A stretch of 8,248 nucleotides of DNA from CAIVAT01 sp964355945 (GTDB lineage: Bacteria > Bacteroidota > Bacteroidia > Bacteroidales > FEN-979), in the NCBI GenBank assembly GCA_964355945.1, contig CAYHGE010000115.1, forward strand, positions 1 to 8,248. The letters run 5' to 3'. Within the stretch, counting starts at the first letter, position 1. Each line of letters begins with the position of its first letter. The notes below the pieces were generated by a model that saw nothing but the letters and a program-made list of their open reading frames with translations, did no database searches and had not been told where the DNA came from. Of the stretch, positions 7,030 to 8,248 are shown piece by piece. A program made the translations under genes and the position numbers.

Positions 7030-7425
7030 CTATTTGCTAACGGTGGCTGTGACATCAATGGAATAGGCCGTTCCGCCTTTACTGCTCCCGGCAAGATTGA
7101 ACTTCCATGTCCCTTTAATTTTTGTGTAGGCCGTATTACTCTCCTGCATTCCGATAGAGGCGTTTTTTTCGAACGAAGCTCCTTTCTGATCGTACAGGTA
7201 AAGGCTGTCCTGCGGTGTCTTAATGTTGATTTTTCCCATTGATACACCATTGTTGGTGCATGTTGCGTAAAACTGAAGTCCTTTTCCTCCACCTTGCAGG
7301 TTCACCGAATCATAAGCCATGGTAAAACTGGGAACAGGATCTTCTGTTTCCTTTTTACAACCACCTGCCATGAAAATTGAAAGGAAGATCAGACTTATTA
7401 CTGTAAAATGAGCCAGTTTTTTCAT
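7030..7425 (-). CDS. small uncharacterised lipoprotein, 131 residues
   Basis: An N-terminal lipoprotein signal (MKKLA, a hydrophobic stretch, then MAGGC-KKE) predicts lipidation on C23. The mature part of about 108 residues has an acidic/Pro linker (KKETEDPVPS), then alternating beta-strand-like segments (SFTMAYDSVNL, GLQFYATCTNNG, GKINIKTPQDSLYLYDQ, KGTWKFNLAG, YSIDVTATVS). These suggest one small beta-sandwich. One further cysteine, C56, has no partner. I recognise no named domain. It is followed after seven bases by the OsmC-family gene, so the two probably share a message that starts from the TACTTTTG box upstream. Any link to oxidative stress comes only from this neighbourhood. Confidence 0.85.
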   Translation of the reverse strand: MKKLAHFTVISLIFLSIFMAGGCKKETEDPVPSFTMAYDSVNLQGGGKGLQFYATCTNNGVSMGKINIKTPQDSLYLYDQKGASFEKNASIGMQESNTAYTKIKGTWKFNLAGSSKGGTAYSIDVTATVSK

Positions 7426-7478
7426 AGTACCAATTTTTTTGAATACGTATTTTATGATAGTTTCTCAGGTTATTCGAA

Positions 7479-7486
7479 CAAAAGTA
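7479..7486 (-). promoter_or_regulatory. putative -7 box TACTTTTG for the lipoprotein-OsmC unit
   Basis: The minus strand reads TACTTTTG 53 bases before the lipoprotein ATG, within the short gap after the GH3 stop. It matches TAnnTTTG, but I find no TTG at the -33 spacing, so support is partial. The implied leader is about 45-50 bases and contains the palindrome AATACGTATT (7442-7451). Confidence 0.4.
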
Positions 7487-7493
7487 ATAAAAA

Positions 7494-8248
7494 TCATAAC
7501 ATAACAGTCAGTATCCCGCGAAGGCTTATACTTTTTGAAGAGGGCCCGATCATTATCCTGAAAGTACCTGGTTCAACAACTTTTTTCATATTGACATCCA
7601 GCATGGAGAGGGCATCCTGCGAAATTTCAAATGCGACTTCTCTTGTTTCGCCTGGCTGCAGGTGAATGCGGCTGAATCCTTTTAACTCCAAGACAGGTCT
7701 TGATACCGATGCCAGTTCATCCCTGATATACATCTGGCATACTTCATCACCGGCAACCTTTCCTGTGTTTGTGACCGAGAAGTTCACAGTTGCTGAATCG
7801 CCCGGATGAATGGTATCCTGGTTAAAATGCAAGTCACTGTATTCAAAACTGGTATAACTGAGCCCAAATCCAAAAGGGAAAAGGGGCATTCCGGTGAGAT
7901 CATTGTAGTCATCTCCTCTTCCGGTAGGCTTATGGTTGTATACAAGGGGCAGCTGCCCTTCTGAAACCGGGAAGGATACAGGAAGTCTGCCGGCAGGATT
8001 GTATCGTCCGAACAAGACATCTGCAACAGCAGTGCCACCTGCTTCACCCGGGTACCAGACATCAAGTATCCCGTGAACCTCATCGATCCAGTTGCTCATG
8101 GTCACTGCGCTTCCACCCACCAGGATCACAACCACAGGCTTGCCGGTTGCGCAAACCGCACTGATCAGCTCCTCTTGCTTCCCGGGGAGTTTCAGAGACG
8201 ATCTGTCACGGAATTCGCCCTCCTCAATGCCTGCCACGATGATTGATA
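7494..8248 (-). CDS. glycoside hydrolase family 3 beta-glycosidase, C-terminal part (5' end outside the window)
   Basis: About 250 residues are visible of a family 3 enzyme that usually has 700-800. These enzymes remove non-reducing-end beta-glucosyl or beta-xylosyl units from oligosaccharides. Visible in order: the alpha/beta-sandwich domain starting at IIVAGIEEGEFRDRSSLKLPG, where the Glu just before FRDR aligns by eye with the acid/base Glu of the family. Then come VVVILVGGSAVTMSNW, WYPGEAGGTAVADVLFGRYNPAGRLPVSFP, and PLFPFGFGLSYTSFEYSDL. The fibronectin-III-like C-terminal domain has SVTNTGKVAGDEVCQMYIRD, RPVLELKGFSRIHLQPGET and GTFRIMIG. The frame runs through the right edge, and the GTG at 8237 is internal. 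The TIM-barrel domain with the nucleophile Asp and the signal peptide lie outside, so location and exact specificity cannot be read. Confidence 0.95.
   Translation of the reverse strand, partial: SIIVAGIEEGEFRDRSSLKLPGKQEELISAVCATGKPVVVILVGGSAVTMSNWIDEVHGILDVWYPGEAGGTAVADVLFGRYNPAGRLPVSFPVSEGQLPLVYNHKPTGRGDDYNDLTGMPLFPFGFGLSYTSFEYSDLHFNQDTIHPGDSATVNFSVTNTGKVAGDEVCQMYIRDELASVSRPVLELKGFSRIHLQPGETREVAFEISQDALSMLDVNMKKVVEPGTFRIMIGPSSKSISLRGILTVML

Noticed and set aside
7023..7292. A longer OsmC-family protein of 227 residues with a 90-residue N-terminal extension
   Set aside because: The extension overlaps the lipoprotein gene in another frame and has no family-like or signal-like features; the family start fits the ATG at 7022.

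Overview
The window reads as Bacteroidota DNA, probably from the Bacteroidales or a relative. Supporting signs are two secreted lipoproteins with the typical GC-K-K lipobox, a TonB-dependent receptor with an N-terminal carboxypeptidase-regulatory-like domain, a GH3 glycosidase of the Bacteroidota secreted type, little sign of Shine-Dalgarno sequences, and promoter-like TAnnTTTG boxes. It holds seven genes, two of them cut by the window edges. I see no tRNA, rRNA, insertion sequence, CRISPR array or phage gene.

Layout. Bases 2-2431 (+) are the C-terminal four fifths of an RND efflux pump subunit of the multidrug (HAE) type. All other genes are on the minus strand. The pump gene runs convergently, with a 21-base gap, into a TonB-dependent outer-membrane receptor (2453-4786). 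Upstream of the receptor is a 193-base spacer filled by a 9-12-base-periodic inverted repeat. Next comes a small His/Cys-rich membrane-anchored protein (4980-5294), then a spacer with a nested inverted repeat (5356-5431). After that are an uncharacterised 278-residue lipoprotein (5527-6363), a probable two-gene unit of a small lipoprotein (7030-7425) and an OsmC-family peroxidase-like protein (6609-7022), and the 3' end of a GH3 beta-glycosidase gene (7494-8248).

Functional reading. The best candidate for a working unit is the small His/Cys-rich protein plus the TonB-dependent receptor. Their features fit uptake of a transition metal, but this is inference. Both genes have the same TATATTTG box only 5-6 bases before the ATG, which would give leaderless or nearly leaderless mRNAs if the boxes are real. 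The OsmC protein and its upstream lipoprotein are 7 bases apart and are probably co-transcribed. The GH3 enzyme and the RND pump look like independent housekeeping or accessory functions. Nothing here amounts to a clear new defence or biosynthetic system. The points most worth a second look are the two unusual intergenic structures, the twin promoters and the small metal-ligand-rich protein.
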